Positions 26,158 through 35,713 are shown, counted from the stretch's first letter. The stretch: DNA of 49,572 nt from Gloeocapsopsis crepidinum LEGE 06123 (GCF_015207655.1 NZ_JADEWN010000045.1:1-49572), one strand, 5' to 3'. Notes: generated by a model from the sequence alone, not told the origin. Numbers and translations: made by a program.

Positions 26158-26639
26158 ATGATGCGTCGCCTGCTATCTTCCTCAAAATATATTATGATTT
26201 TGCCTGCTTTGTCTAATGTCATAGCAGCTTTAGTCTTGATGATTTATAGTATTATATAAACCTGTGTTGCTGTTGTTAATCTGCTGAGAATAAGTTTTAC
26301 TGGTACTTTATCTAAAGATGTTTTTTTGATGCTGCTATTGGCTTTCTAGAAAATGCTGATATTGTACTTTTAGTAACTGTTATTTTAGTTATTAGTCTTG
26401 GTCTATACGAACTATTTATTAATTAGCTTAACTTACCAGGCTGGTTATTAATTCGTAACCTTGACGATCTTAAAGATAAACTTATTGGGACTGTAGTTGC
26501 TGTAATATCTATTCTGTTTCTTGGCGCAGTTGTTAATAATATTCCTAATTTATTACCTTTCGGCGCATTGGTAGCTTTGGTTATTGTTGCTTTGGCAATT
26601 TTTACTAATTGGGTTCCTAATTTCAAGCAGGATTCGTGA
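26158..26639 (+). pseudogene. Decayed YqhA/UPF0114-family membrane protein
   Basis: Translating in two frames recovers a small membrane protein. It begins MMRRLLSSSKYIMILPALSN, stops at TAA 26257-26259, continues in the same frame to about 26345, then shifts frame to FLENADIVLLVTVILVISLG with LYELFI. A TAG at 26424-26426 interrupts, then LPGWLLIRNLDDLKDKLIG continues through a final hydrophobic segment to TGA 26637-26639. The LGLYELFI and LDDLKDKLIG blocks are the hallmark of the YqhA/UPF0114 family. Two in-frame stops plus one frameshift mean it is dead. No obvious IS insertion is present, so decay was by point mutation. Confidence 0.75.
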
Positions 26640-26699
26640 GAATAACAAATAGCTACAGTAAGTTGCATCTGCTGTTTTTTACAAGCCTTACTAGGTACA

Positions 26700-26760
26700 G
26701 AGGAGCCAGTGCGTTGCGGGTGATTCCAACTGGCGTAACACAGAAAGTGGAATCGAGAGA
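26700..26760. repeat. Inverted-repeat remnant upstream of CYP110
   Basis: GCCAGT (26705-26710) and ACTGGC (26729-26734) flank gcgttgcgggtgattcca. It resembles a dispersed sequence common in cyanobacterial intergenic regions, but only one copy was seen in this window. Confidence 0.35.
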
Positions 26761-26840
26761 GTACTATAAAATGAGTGAAAATCGCTATAGCATTTTCAAA
26801 TATCAGTTACTAAAATGAATGAATATAAAAGTAACTTAAA

Positions 26841-28211
26841 GTGGAAATGCAAGTAAATTTTCAAAACAAAAATCCTGCACTTTGGCAAACTTTGCAATTA
26901 ATCTCTCAACCAACAAAGTTTTTAGAAAATTGTATAGAGCGATATGGAGATCCATTTACTGTCAGAGTGCTTGGCTTAAATTCTCCTCCAGTTGTATTTT
27001 TCAGCGATCCACAGGCAATTAAAGAAATTTTCACTTTACCAGGTGAGAAGTTTGATTTTAAAAAAGCTACCCATGTTTTTAAACCGTTGATGGGTGATAA
27101 ATCAATTATCTTACAAGAAGGTCGCAGTCATCAACGACAGAAGCAATTAATGATGCCTGCGTTTCATGGCGATCGCATGAAAACTTACGGAGAAATTATC
27201 TGTCAAATTACTACAGAAGTTATCCAAAATTGGACTCCAGGGAAAGTTATTTCACTGCAACAAGAAATGTCAAATATTACTTTGCAAATTATTTTACAGG
27301 TTGTATTTGGTATTAGTCCTGGATCTCGTTATAACAAAATCAAAGAATTACTCAGTTCTTTATTAGATGATGTGACTAAACCCTGGTACTCTAGTTTATT
27401 TTTCTTTCCACCTTTACAAAAAGATTTGGGTGCGTGGAGTCCTTGGGGACAGTTCTTACGTCGCAGACAAGAAATTGATGAGTTGATTTATAGCGAAATT
27501 TACCAACGGCGGCAAGAGCAATTTCGGACTGATATTCTTTCACTACTCATGTCGGCACAAGATGAAGATGGGCAACAGATGACAGATGTAGAACTGCGCG
27601 ATCAGTTAGTTTCACTGTTGTTATTAGGATATGAAACAACAGCAGCCGCTTTATCTTGGGCTTTGTACTTGACTCATTCTGCCCCACAAGTGCTAGCGAA
27701 CTTGTCATCAGAATTAGCACAAACTTCTTTGGAAAATCCTGAAAAAATTACAGCGCTTCCTTATTTAACAGCAGTTTGTCAAGAAACTTTGCGAATTTAT
27801 CCTATAGGCTTAATTTGTACGCCGCGCATGGTAAAAGAGACAGTACAAATCAATGGGGAAAGTTTTGGTATTGGAACAATTATCGTGCCCTGTATTTATT
27901 TAGCTCATCGTCGCCGAGAAACTTATTCACAACCCGACAAATTTTTACCAGAAAGATTTTTAAATCATCGATTCTCTCCTTATGAGTATTTGCCTTTTGG
28001 GGGAGGTATTCGTGGCTGTATAGGAGTAGCTTTTTCAATGTATGAAATGAAACTTGTACTTGCGACAATTCTCTCAAACTTTGAACTTACTCTTGCGGAT
28101 TCTCGTCTAGCACATCCAGTACGTCGTGGTATTACTATTGTGCCTTCTGCTAGTGGGATGAAGATGATAGTTACAGCCCAAAGGCAGTTTGCTAAAGTTC
28201 CAGTACTGTGA
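26841..28211 (+). CDS. Cytochrome P450, CYP110-like
   Basis: A 456-residue haem monooxygenase. The haem-binding loop is FGGGIRGCIG with C393 as thiolate ligand, the ExxR helix motif is E315-R318, and the I-helix oxygen-binding segment is LLLGYETTAAAL. The opening and overall form match CYP110, a family nearly confined to cyanobacteria, where members act on fatty acids, alkanes and terpenoids. No terpene cyclase or ferredoxin partner is adjacent, so the substrate is unknown. The frame starts at GTG 26841; ATG 26847 is an equally plausible start. A pseudogene lies upstream. Confidence 0.92.
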   Translation: MEMQVNFQNKNPALWQTLQLISQPTKFLENCIERYGDPFTVRVLGLNSPPVVFFSDPQAIKEIFTLPGEKFDFKKATHVFKPLMGDKSIILQEGRSHQRQKQLMMPAFHGDRMKTYGEIICQITTEVIQNWTPGKVISLQQEMSNITLQIILQVVFGISPGSRYNKIKELLSSLLDDVTKPWYSSLFFFPPLQKDLGAWSPWGQFLRRRQEIDELIYSEIYQRRQEQFRTDILSLLMSAQDEDGQQMTDVELRDQLVSLLLLGYETTAAALSWALYLTHSAPQVLANLSSELAQTSLENPEKITALPYLTAVCQETLRIYPIGLICTPRMVKETVQINGESFGIGTIIVPCIYLAHRRRETYSQPDKFLPERFLNHRFSPYEYLPFGGGIRGCIGVAFSMYEMKLVLATILSNFELTLADSRLAHPVRRGITIVPSASGMKMIVTAQRQFAKVPVL

Positions 28212-28382
28212 TTTTTTCTACTAAAGTTTTATTCCGTAATATAGATTTTTGTTCCTGGTTCAGCTTATAAAGTAACTATTATAGGGCTTACTTTTCTAGT
28301 TCTGTGAGGCTGAGAAACAAGCTAAGCAGTTTAATGTACCGCATAAGTCCTAAATTAAGCAGCACCCAAGACAATCGCGATT

Positions 28383-29126
28383 ATGTTAGACGACGAACCA
28401 AGAATTGAAGAACAGGCAATTAGCAAAGCCGCTGAGATTGGGCTTTCTAGTAAATTGGAGCAAGCAGAAGTCATTGAGGTTGATGTTAAGACTGATTTGT
28501 TTAAGATTGTCCAAGGGCAAGTAGATTCAGTTGCGATCGCAGGTGAAGGCGTGGTACTGCAGAAAGATATCCGCGTTCAGCGTATGGAACTGTCTACTGA
28601 TAAAATTGACATCAATCCTTTTAGTGCTTTACTAGGGCAGGTCGAACTTAAGCAGCCGGTACAAGCTAATGCCCGACTTGTGATGATTCAAGAAGATCTC
28701 AACCACGCGCTAAATAGCGATTATGTTCTTAATCAAGCGCAATTTGATTTAGATGTGGATGGAGAAAACGTTAACTTGCAGATGCAGCAAATGCAACTGA
28801 CGTTACCAGGTGGCAACAAAATGGTATTCAATGGCAAAGCTGTGTTGCATGAACAAAATACTACCCGCCAACTTGCTTTTCATGCGACAGTACGTCCACG
28901 TACGCAAACTGAACCAGTGATGCTAGAAGGATTTACCTGTACTGAAGGCGATGGTATCTCTTTAGAATTTACAGTTGCTTTGATGCAGAAAGTCAAGGAA
29001 CTTGTCAATTCAGCTTACATCGATTTAGACACAATAGCATTGCGTGTTAGCAATATGGTAGTACAGCAAGGCAGGATTTTACTCCAAGCCCAAGCTTTTA
29101 TCCGAGAACTGCCAACGATGGAATAA
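28383..29126 (+). CDS. DUF2993-domain protein
   Basis: A 247-residue protein of the DUF2993 (LmeA-like) family common in cyanobacteria and actinobacteria. The opening DEPRIEEQAISKAAEIGLSSKLEQAEVIEVDVKTD and the KIVQGQVDSVAI block are typical. The family has a beta-rich, lipid-binding-like fold; in mycobacteria LmeA is a periplasmic protein bound to phospholipids. No signal peptide is visible in this copy, so location is uncertain. No adjacent gene suggests a partner. Confidence 0.85.
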   Translation: MLDDEPRIEEQAISKAAEIGLSSKLEQAEVIEVDVKTDLFKIVQGQVDSVAIAGEGVVLQKDIRVQRMELSTDKIDINPFSALLGQVELKQPVQANARLVMIQEDLNHALNSDYVLNQAQFDLDVDGENVNLQMQQMQLTLPGGNKMVFNGKAVLHEQNTTRQLAFHATVRPRTQTEPVMLEGFTCTEGDGISLEFTVALMQKVKELVNSAYIDLDTIALRVSNMVVQQGRILLQAQAFIRELPTME

Positions 29127-29243
29127 TAATATTGCCAGCGATCGCCCGTACACTATTGATAGAATCTTCCTAAATAAGTAGGATAAATTCTCAATAAGGC
29201 TAACGCATAAACTGTGGCAGCCTGTTAATAACGCCACTTAAAA

Positions 29244-29492
29244 ATGGCGATCGCACTCTCAGAAGCAAGTTGGGATCAACTATGGACAGATTGGCATCAT
29301 GCATACCGTGCTGAGGCAACAGACGAAAGTGATTGGATTATTGAATGTCTCTCGCAACTTGCACAAGGTTATCAGCGAAACATTAAGTTGCGTCATGGTA
29401 TTACTCTAACGCAACACAATTATCAATTTCACGATGATTTGATGGTTATTAACACGCAACCTCAAGCCACAAGTGTTCATCGAAGACTTTAA
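29244..29492 (+). CDS. Small hypothetical protein
   Basis: An 82-residue soluble protein rich in Trp, His and Asp/Glu (SWDQLWTDWHHAYRAEATDESDW). A HIP1 octamer overlaps the start codon (ATGGCGATCGC), encoding MAIA. No domain is recognised. It is a plausible gene from composition and position (118 bp after the DUF2993 gene, same strand) but without family evidence. Confidence 0.5.
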   Translation: MAIALSEASWDQLWTDWHHAYRAEATDESDWIIECLSQLAQGYQRNIKLRHGITLTQHNYQFHDDLMVINTQPQATSVHRRL

Positions 29493-29541
29493 AAGATCGC
29501 CTTGTCGATCCCGATTCTGCTTGGATCAGTTAACCACCAAC

Positions 29542-30339
29542 TTACTTATCACGCAATGGCCACCAATATACTTTGTCTCTAGTTGCACTGTAGGTTTCTT
29601 TCAACCCTTCAGCATCAATTACTTTTACACTATCAGTTGAAGGATCGCTTGACTTTGCAGCTGCAAGTAACTTAACTTGCCGCATTCCCTTAAGTACCTG
29701 CTCGACAGTACGATGGTTAAGCTGACTAGCGCGGGCAATCACATCTATAGGCAAGTCAAACACATAAGTCCCATTAGATGGTTGATTACCCAGTTCTCGT
29801 TCTTGATACACCAGCGCTCGTAATAAAGCTGCAACTGCTTGTGGTGGATATGTGCTGCAATTAAGTAAATGGTACTGAAATTTTTGTTGTAGTTCAAATA
29901 AGCGATCGTAGCGTTGGCGAAATACTTCGCTATCTTCGTAAAGTGCTTGCACCGCTTCTACTGGAATTTTAACAACATCTGTTGTCTTATAAGCTTCTAC
30001 CAAGCTAGGAAACGCTTTACCTATCAATCCGTAGCTAAAAGGTAGACTTTGCATACCAAAGCAACTGCCTGGATAACTTACACTAATGACTCGATCTAAA
30101 GGAGTGCTGCGGATGACTACAGGTCCACCACCCACGATCGCATACAAAACATCTAGCGGTTCTCCTTTCTGAAAAGCCGTATAAATTGGACGACTAGCAT
30201 ATAACTTAACTTGCTGTACGTCTTCAACAGGTAAATAGCTGGTTAACCAGGCTTCATCCAAGTCTCGAAACAGATAGTTGCTTTGAGTTAACACCTTTAC
30301 GGTGTCAGATTCTGTTAAATGCCTTGCTTGTGTTGCCAT
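29542..30339 (-). CDS. Crp/Fnr-family transcriptional regulator
   Basis: A 265-residue regulator starting at ATG 30339 (MATQARHL). The frame extends to ATG 30414, but the extra 25 residues (cysteine- and lysine-rich) do not look like protein sequence of this family. The N-terminal half is the cyclic-nucleotide-like beta-barrel (VVGGGPVVIRSTPLDRVISV region). The C-terminal part is a winged helix (DVIARASQLNHRTVEQVLKGMRQ). The residues that bind cAMP in Crp are not recognisable, so the signal is unknown. The divergent neighbour is cysC, about 165 bp away, so it could be a target. Confidence 0.8.
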   Translation of the reverse strand: MATQARHLTESDTVKVLTQSNYLFRDLDEAWLTSYLPVEDVQQVKLYASRPIYTAFQKGEPLDVLYAIVGGGPVVIRSTPLDRVISVSYPGSCFGMQSLPFSYGLIGKAFPSLVEAYKTTDVVKIPVEAVQALYEDSEVFRQRYDRLFELQQKFQYHLLNCSTYPPQAVAALLRALVYQERELGNQPSNGTYVFDLPIDVIARASQLNHRTVEQVLKGMRQVKLLAAAKSSDPSTDSVKVIDAEGLKETYSATRDKVYWWPLRDK

Positions 30340-30484
30340 GCGGAAATATAAACAGGCGGCCTTTTTATTTTGACATGAAACACAAATCAATCTCAAAATA
30401 AATTTGTACTTCATTTGTTTTGAAATTAGATTGCGTTTTTATTGAGTTATAGATATGATTAAATTTCACTAAAACTAAGTTCTA

Positions 30485-30500
30485 ACTCCATTAAAGGAGT
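30485..30500 (+). promoter_or_regulatory. Hairpin overlapping the cysC ribosome-binding site
   Basis: ACTCC and GGAGT form a 5-bp stem around ATTAAA, ending six bases before the ATG at 30506. The AGGAG Shine-Dalgarno sits in the 3' arm. The position supports the long form of CysC and could reduce its translation if the hairpin forms. Confidence 0.45.
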
Positions 30501-30505
30501 CTTCT

Positions 30506-31216
30506 ATGGTTTTTGCGCAAAGTCTTCAGTGGCAATCGCCTGTATTAGAATTATTAGCAATGTTTTCTGTGGGGCGTAAGATGCAAGAGTGGATTCGTTC
30601 CGAAGTCGTTGATGATGCACCAGTAGACAACGAAGAAATTCTTACTGAGAGAAAGTACCCAACTAATCAAGGCTTTGTTCTCTGGTTAACAGGATTGAGT
30701 GGTTCAGGTAAAAGTTCGATTGCTAAGAAACTCGCACAAGAACTGAAAGAACGCAGTTGTTTAGTAGAAGTCCTTGATGGTGATGTTGTCAGAACCAACC
30801 TTTCTAAAGGTTTGAGTTATAGCAGAGAGGATCGCAATACTAATATTCGGCGCATCGGTTTTGTCGCTAATCTCCTCAGTCGCAATGGAGTCGCAACAAT
30901 AGTAGCGGCTATCAGCCCTTACCAAGAGACACGAGAAAACCTGCGAACAACAACAACAAACTTTATCGAAGTGTTTGTGAATGCACCGCTTGAGGTGTGC
31001 GAAGCACGGGATGTTAAAGGATTATATGCAATGGCACGTGCAGGCGAAATCAGAGCTTTCACAGGCATTGACGATCCTTACGAAGCACCTCAAAATCCAG
31101 ATATTACTTGCTATACCTCCGAAGAATCTTTAGAAGAAAGCGTAGCAAAGATTCTCGCTGAACTAGAACAACGCGATTACATTCCACCTCAGCCACAGAT
31201 AGAATTCTTTATTTAA
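30506..31216 (+). CDS. cysC: Adenylyl-sulfate kinase
   Basis: Phosphorylates APS to PAPS in sulfate assimilation. The 236-residue protein carries the P-loop GLSGSGKS at 63-70, DGDVVRTNL at 91-99 and the conserved [16 protein letters not shown] and ISPYQETRE blocks. A typical CysC is about 180-200 residues; this one has about 50 extra N-terminal residues of no recognised domain. The start is supported by AGGAG six bases upstream of the ATG. The last residues ([10 protein letters not shown]) are also longer than in many homologues. It is divergent from a Crp-like regulator; no other sulfur gene is in the window. Confidence 0.95.
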   Translation: MVFAQSLQWQSPVLELLAMFSVGRKMQEWIRSEVVDDAPVDNEEILTERKYPTNQGFVLWLTGLSGSGKSSIAKKLAQELKERSCLVEVLDGDVVRTNLSKGLSYSREDRNTNIRRIGFVANLLSRNGVATIVAAISPYQETRENLRTTTTNFIEVFVNAPLEVCEARDVKGLYAMARAGEIRAFTGIDDPYEAPQNPDITCYTSEESLEESVAKILAELEQRDYIPPQPQIEFFI

Positions 31217-31396
31217 AATTAAGTTTCACCAAAGTAAAGAAGGGTCTTTATTCCCTGTTTCTCGCTTCCAGTATGGTATTCCTGATTTTGGCTAACTCAA
31301 CTGCCAACAGGAATAAGCTCTCTAACTCGCGAATGATTCTATATCATTTAACTTATTTCTAATATCGGGAAGGTACCCGATCGCTGGAGTTCGTGC

Positions 31397-33091
31397 ATGG
31401 AAGCTTATGATGTTGTCATTATTGGCGCTGGACATAATGGTCTAGTATGCGCCGCGTATTTGCTAAAAGCTGGTTATAGCGTTTTGTTGCTAGAGAAACG
31501 TTCGATTCCAGGTGGTGCAGCGACTACTGAAGAATCGCTACCGCAAGAAGCACCTGGTTTTAAGTTCAACTTGTGTGCGATTGACCACGAGTTTATTCAC
31601 TTAGGACCAGTTGTGGAGGAACTTGAACTAGAAAAGTATGGCTTAGAGTACCTAGAGTGCGATCCTGTTGTTTTCTGTCCGCATCCAGACGGCAAATACT
31701 TTTTAGGTCACAAATCACTCGAAAAAACCTGTGCAGAGATTGCGCGTTACAGTGAGCGTGATGCTAAAAAATATGCTGAGTATACAGACTACTGGCAACG
31801 AGCGCTAGGTGCAATGATCCCTATGTTCAACGCACCACCTAAATCTGTTATTGATATTCTCGGCAACTACGATATTAAAAAAATTAGAGACTTATTCTCG
31901 GTGATTGGTGCGCCGTCTAAAACTTTAGACTTTATCCGCACAATGCTAACAAGTGCTGAGGATCTCCTCAATGAGTGGTTCGATTCTGAATTTCTTAAAG
32001 CACCACTCTCTCGATTAGCTGCTGAACTTGGTGCGCCACCTTCGCAAAAAACGATCGCTGTCGGTGCAATTATGATGGCAATGCGTCACGATCCTGGTAT
32101 GGCAAGACCGCGTGGTGGAACTGGGGCACTAGTACAAGCCTTACTTAACTTAATCAAAAGTAAAGGTGGTGTTGTGCTGTGCGATCAGCAAGTTGAGAAA
32201 GTTTTGATTGATGATGGTAAAGCTGTTGGCGTTCGCGTTGCCGGTGGTCGAGAATACCGTGCTAACAAAGGTGTGATTTCTAATATTGACGCGAAGCGAG
32301 TCTTCTTGCAACTCGTAGATAATAATGAAATCGATCAAGTCGATCCTCATTTACGCGAACGATTAGAACGCCGGATTGTCAACAACAATGAAACTATCCT
32401 CAAAATTGACTTAGCGTTAAATGAAGCACCACGCTTTGAACGATTTGACCACAAAGATGAATATCTTATCGGTTCAGTCCTAATTGCTGATTCGGTCAGT
32501 CATGTGGAGAAAGCTCATAGTGAATGTACGTTAGGTAAAATACCTGATGACGATCCATCGATGTATCTTGTTGTTCCCACAGTGCGCGATCCTTCGATGG
32601 CACCTCCTGGAAAGCATACTGCATGGATTGAGTTTTTTGCACCATATCAAATTGCAGGTGCAGAAGGAACTGGGTTAAAGGGTACAGGTTGGACAGATGA
32701 ACTGAAAAATAAAGTTGCCGATCGCGTCATTGATAAATTGGCAGACTATGCACCAAATGTCAAAAACGCCATTATTGCCCGCCAAGTAGAAAGCCCTGCG
32801 GAACTCAGCGAACGTCTCGGTGCATATAAAGGTAACTATTACCACGTTGATATGACGTTAGATCAAATGGTATTTTTCCGCCCATTACCAGAAATTGCTA
32901 ACTACCGCACGCCAATTGATAATTTATACCTGACTGGTGCAGGAACCCATCCTGGTGGTTCAATTTCCGGAATGCCAGGGCGCAACTGTGCGCGGATATT
33001 TCTGCAAACACAACAACCATTTGCACAAACACTAAGAGATGCACGAGACTCAATCAAATCTACTGTCGAATCAGTATTTAAGACTAACTAA
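31397..33091 (+). CDS. crtO: CrtO-type beta-carotene ketolase
   Basis: A 564-residue FAD-dependent carotenoid oxidoreductase. The N-terminal dinucleotide-binding motif is VVIIGAGHNGLVCAAYLLKAG. The C-terminal block ending LYLTGAGTHPGGSISGMPG is the phytoene-desaturase-family signature. Length and sequence resemble the Synechocystis CrtO form rather than CrtI or CrtP; it introduces a 4-keto group on beta-carotene to give echinenone. The carotenoid would sit in thylakoid or cytoplasmic membranes, or serve OCP. No other carotenoid gene is adjacent. Confidence 0.88.
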   Translation: MEAYDVVIIGAGHNGLVCAAYLLKAGYSVLLLEKRSIPGGAATTEESLPQEAPGFKFNLCAIDHEFIHLGPVVEELELEKYGLEYLECDPVVFCPHPDGKYFLGHKSLEKTCAEIARYSERDAKKYAEYTDYWQRALGAMIPMFNAPPKSVIDILGNYDIKKIRDLFSVIGAPSKTLDFIRTMLTSAEDLLNEWFDSEFLKAPLSRLAAELGAPPSQKTIAVGAIMMAMRHDPGMARPRGGTGALVQALLNLIKSKGGVVLCDQQVEKVLIDDGKAVGVRVAGGREYRANKGVISNIDAKRVFLQLVDNNEIDQVDPHLRERLERRIVNNNETILKIDLALNEAPRFERFDHKDEYLIGSVLIADSVSHVEKAHSECTLGKIPDDDPSMYLVVPTVRDPSMAPPGKHTAWIEFFAPYQIAGAEGTGLKGTGWTDELKNKVADRVIDKLADYAPNVKNAIIARQVESPAELSERLGAYKGNYYHVDMTLDQMVFFRPLPEIANYRTPIDNLYLTGAGTHPGGSISGMPGRNCARIFLQTQQPFAQTLRDARDSIKSTVESVFKTN

Positions 33092-33139
33092 ATTCTTGAT
33101 GCTGCATTTTTAGTGTAAGAGGGGCAGAGGAAGCAGAGG

Positions 33140-33250
33140 AGTTACTCGTAATCAGTGTTGAATGTTGAGTTCAGAAAACTCTTTTAATTCAAAACTATTC
33201 ACTAGCCAAAGCGCACTAATCACTCTTTCCCTCACTCCTCGCCCCTCATT
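33140..33250. repeat. Low-complexity intergenic repeat tract
   Basis: Contains gtgttgaatgttgagttcag, attcaaaactattcactagcc and ccctcactcctcgcccctc, the same word set as the tract at 5770-5935. It fills most of the gap between crtO and the next gene. Confidence 0.6.
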
Positions 33251-33324
33251 TAATACTTAATACAGAGGTAAACAAACTACAAATTTGTTGGAATAATTAC
33301 TATGATGTGACCAACTCATAACCA

Positions 33325-34431
33325 ATGACGGCTAGGGTGCTAATTTTGGGAGGTCGGGGGCGGATTGGCAGTAGTATTGCTCAAGATATTGCCACTCATA
33401 CTCAAGCAAATATTACGATTACAAGTAGAAATGTAGCGGCGGCTACAGCAGTTAGTCAGCGTATTGGCTCACAAGTAGATATTTTAATTCTTGATTTGGC
33501 TGATACTGAAGCAATAAATCAGGCGATCGCATCAGCTGATCTTGTCATTCACAGTGCAGGACCTTTTCATTACCGCGACGCTAGTGTTCTCAAGTCTTGT
33601 ATCGAACAAGGTGTCAATTATCTTGATGTCAGCGATCATCCGTCTTTTACTCGGAAAGTTTTAGCCTACAAGTCAGCAGCCGAGGAAGCAGGAATTACGG
33701 CAATTGTTAATACAGGCATTTTTCCTGGAATTTCTAATAGTATGGTACGTGAAGGGGTTGAGCAGTTTGACCAAGCCGAACGCATTCATCTAAGTTATCT
33801 CGTGTCAGGTTCTGGTGGTGCTGGAGTGACAGTTATGCGCACTACCTTTCTTGGATTACAAAAGCCTTTTGATGCTTGGATTAATGGCAAGTGGCAAGAA
33901 GTGAAACCGTATAGCGATCGCGAAACAATTGAGTTTCCAGATCCTTACAGGCGATCGCACGTCTACTGGTTTAATATGCCTGAGGCTTTTACGCTACCAG
34001 AAGCTTTTCCTACTGTTAAAACTGTCATGACTAAATTTGGTTCCAAACCTGATTTTTACAATCATCTTACCTGGATTGCTGCGCATTGGTTTCCCAAACC
34101 TTTAATGCAACAACACAATGCGATCGAATTTTTAGCTCATGTCAGTCATGCAATGACAGATGTCACTAACCGTTTTAGTGGTATTGGTGTTGTGATTCGT
34201 TCTGAGGTTAATGGTATCAAACAAGGAAAACAAGCCAGCTACTGTTCGACTTTAATGCATGAAAATACAGCGATCGCTGCCGGTTGTGGAACTGGTAGTT
34301 TAGCTCAATTTCTCCTAGAAAGAAAGCTAAAAAAACCTGGAGTTTGGACCGTAGAACAAGCTTTATCAACAGATTTATTCCACCAAGCTTTAAAGCAGCG
34401 TCATCTTAAATTACATCAACAATGGTTATAA
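33325..34431 (+). CDS. Saccharopine-dehydrogenase-like NAD(P)-binding protein
   Basis: A 368-residue protein with an N-terminal Rossmann fold (VLILGGRGRIGSSIAQDIA) and a continuing saccharopine-dehydrogenase-type domain (VIHSAGPFHYRDASVLKSCIEQGVNYLDVSDHPSF). Family members are oxidoreductases with diverse or unknown substrates; lysine metabolism should not be assumed. No signal peptide. It follows crtO by 230 bp on the same strand, separated by repeats, so independent transcription is likely. Confidence 0.85.
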   Translation: MTARVLILGGRGRIGSSIAQDIATHTQANITITSRNVAAATAVSQRIGSQVDILILDLADTEAINQAIASADLVIHSAGPFHYRDASVLKSCIEQGVNYLDVSDHPSFTRKVLAYKSAAEEAGITAIVNTGIFPGISNSMVREGVEQFDQAERIHLSYLVSGSGGAGVTVMRTTFLGLQKPFDAWINGKWQEVKPYSDRETIEFPDPYRRSHVYWFNMPEAFTLPEAFPTVKTVMTKFGSKPDFYNHLTWIAAHWFPKPLMQQHNAIEFLAHVSHAMTDVTNRFSGIGVVIRSEVNGIKQGKQASYCSTLMHENTAIAAGCGTGSLAQFLLERKLKKPGVWTVEQALSTDLFHQALKQRHLKLHQQWL

Positions 34432-34580
34432 AACTTCAAGTGGACAAAACACAAGTTTAGCTAATTAATCTATCCCTAGACAGTAGGCAGCCATAATTTT
34501 ATCAAAGTACGATGCAAATCTACTTATAATTAACGTTGGTATTAATATATACTTACGTTAAACAATCAGAGGAAAACTTT

Positions 34581-34946
34581 ATGCACCGAATTCTCAACTT
34601 ATGGCAAGTATCTGCACAAAAAGTTTTTACCACTGCTTTAATCGCAATTGTTATATCTTTAGCAATACTGACTACTGCACCTAGTTACGCTGCTACATAT
34701 GCAGAACAAAAATTAGTACCGCCATCAGAAAGAATATTGACACCAGAAGAAAAAATTGAACGCGCCTACGAATTTGGCGAAGGTGCTGGATTACTTGAGG
34801 AAAGCAAGCAAAAATCGCCCAATGCGAATACACTCACAAAACCTGGAGAAAAAATGAATGTGAAAAATGTGACAACTTCTAAGTCAGAACAAGGTTTAGT
34901 AGAAAAAGCAAAAGAATTAGTAGAAAAAGTAAAAGGTAACGAGTAA
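34581..34946 (+). CDS. Secreted small protein, function unknown
   Basis: A 121-residue protein from ATG 34581, which has AGAGGA about eight bases upstream (the frame is open for 15 more codons). The signal peptide covers about residues 1-37 (hydrophobic FTTALIAIVISLAILTTA, cleavage probable after SYA). The mature protein is highly charged and helix-prone, ending in near-repeats LVEKAKELVEKVKG. I recognise no family. Probably periplasmic or lumenal. Confidence 0.7.
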   Translation: MHRILNLWQVSAQKVFTTALIAIVISLAILTTAPSYAATYAEQKLVPPSERILTPEEKIERAYEFGEGAGLLEESKQKSPNANTLTKPGEKMNVKNVTTSKSEQGLVEKAKELVEKVKGNE

Positions 34947-35186
34947 AAAAGGCTTCGTACAATCAGCCGAAGTCAAAGTTATTTAAAGTTGGGCAATTGG
35001 TAGTTAGAGATTAGTTCTAGCAGAATTATTTAGCAATAACTACCAAGAAAATATTATCTTTCCAATTATTAAAGTCATTCTTTCTTACCTAGGGATGATT
35101 ATTTTTTCTAATTGAGTTGACACGATAAAACCAAATCTAATGTATGGGTCAACTATAACAATTTAGCTACCACCCTAGATAGGAAA

Positions 35187-35660
35187 ATGCTTAAACCTTG
35201 GATGATTATTGGTATTATAACTTTGTTAGTTGCCCTAGCGAGTCTTTTTTTTAGACCACGAGATACTCAATGGGCAAAAAATTTAAATAGACCAAAGTGG
35301 TTATTTTTTGAACCCTTAATTCCAGTTTTTTGGACAATTGTTTTCACAGGAGGAGCACTATCTGCTGCTAATATTTGGGAAAACGAGCCTGGTACATTGC
35401 CAACTTGGCTGTTGATGGGGCTTTATTTGGTGTTAGAAATCATAACTGTGTCTTACATTCCTGCTACATTGCGATCGCGCAATCTCAAAGTAGGGACAAT
35501 ATTAGGGGGCAGTGGAGTCATTCTAGGGATAGTCCTCACACTTATCGTTTGGAATATTTCAGGTGTAGCAGCTTTGCTGCTTTTGCCATATCTGCTTTGG
35601 AGTCCGGTTGGTACTTACACCACTTGGGAAATGATGCAGCTTAACCCAGAAGCAGTGTAA
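35187..35660 (+). CDS. TspO/MBR-family membrane protein
   Basis: A 157-residue protein with five predicted membrane helices. The segment NLNRPKWLFFEPLIPVFWTIVF matches the TspO signature (P-W-x(7)-P-x(3)-W region). TspO proteins bind tetrapyrroles and have stress-linked roles. Helix number and length fit the family, though the sequence is divergent. Confidence 0.8.
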   Translation: MLKPWMIIGIITLLVALASLFFRPRDTQWAKNLNRPKWLFFEPLIPVFWTIVFTGGALSAANIWENEPGTLPTWLLMGLYLVLEIITVSYIPATLRSRNLKVGTILGGSGVILGIVLTLIVWNISGVAALLLLPYLLWSPVGTYTTWEMMQLNPEAV

Positions 35661-35682
35661 TTAAAAACTATTGGTTCTTGTG

Positions 35683-35712
35683 AGGGTGAGCTGAAATGCC
35701 CACCCTTTTGAT
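35683..35712. terminator. Terminator between convergent TspO and WGxxGxxG genes
   Basis: AGGGTG (35683-35688) pairs with CACCCT (35701-35706) and is followed by TTTTGATTTT. It lies just after the TspO stop and just before the opposing stop codon. Good shape for the plus strand. Confidence 0.6.
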
Positions 35713-35713
35713 T

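Noticed and set aside
26423-26668. 81-codon minus-strand frame
   Set aside because: Antisense of the YqhA-type pseudogene, whose plus-strand translation has clear family motifs.
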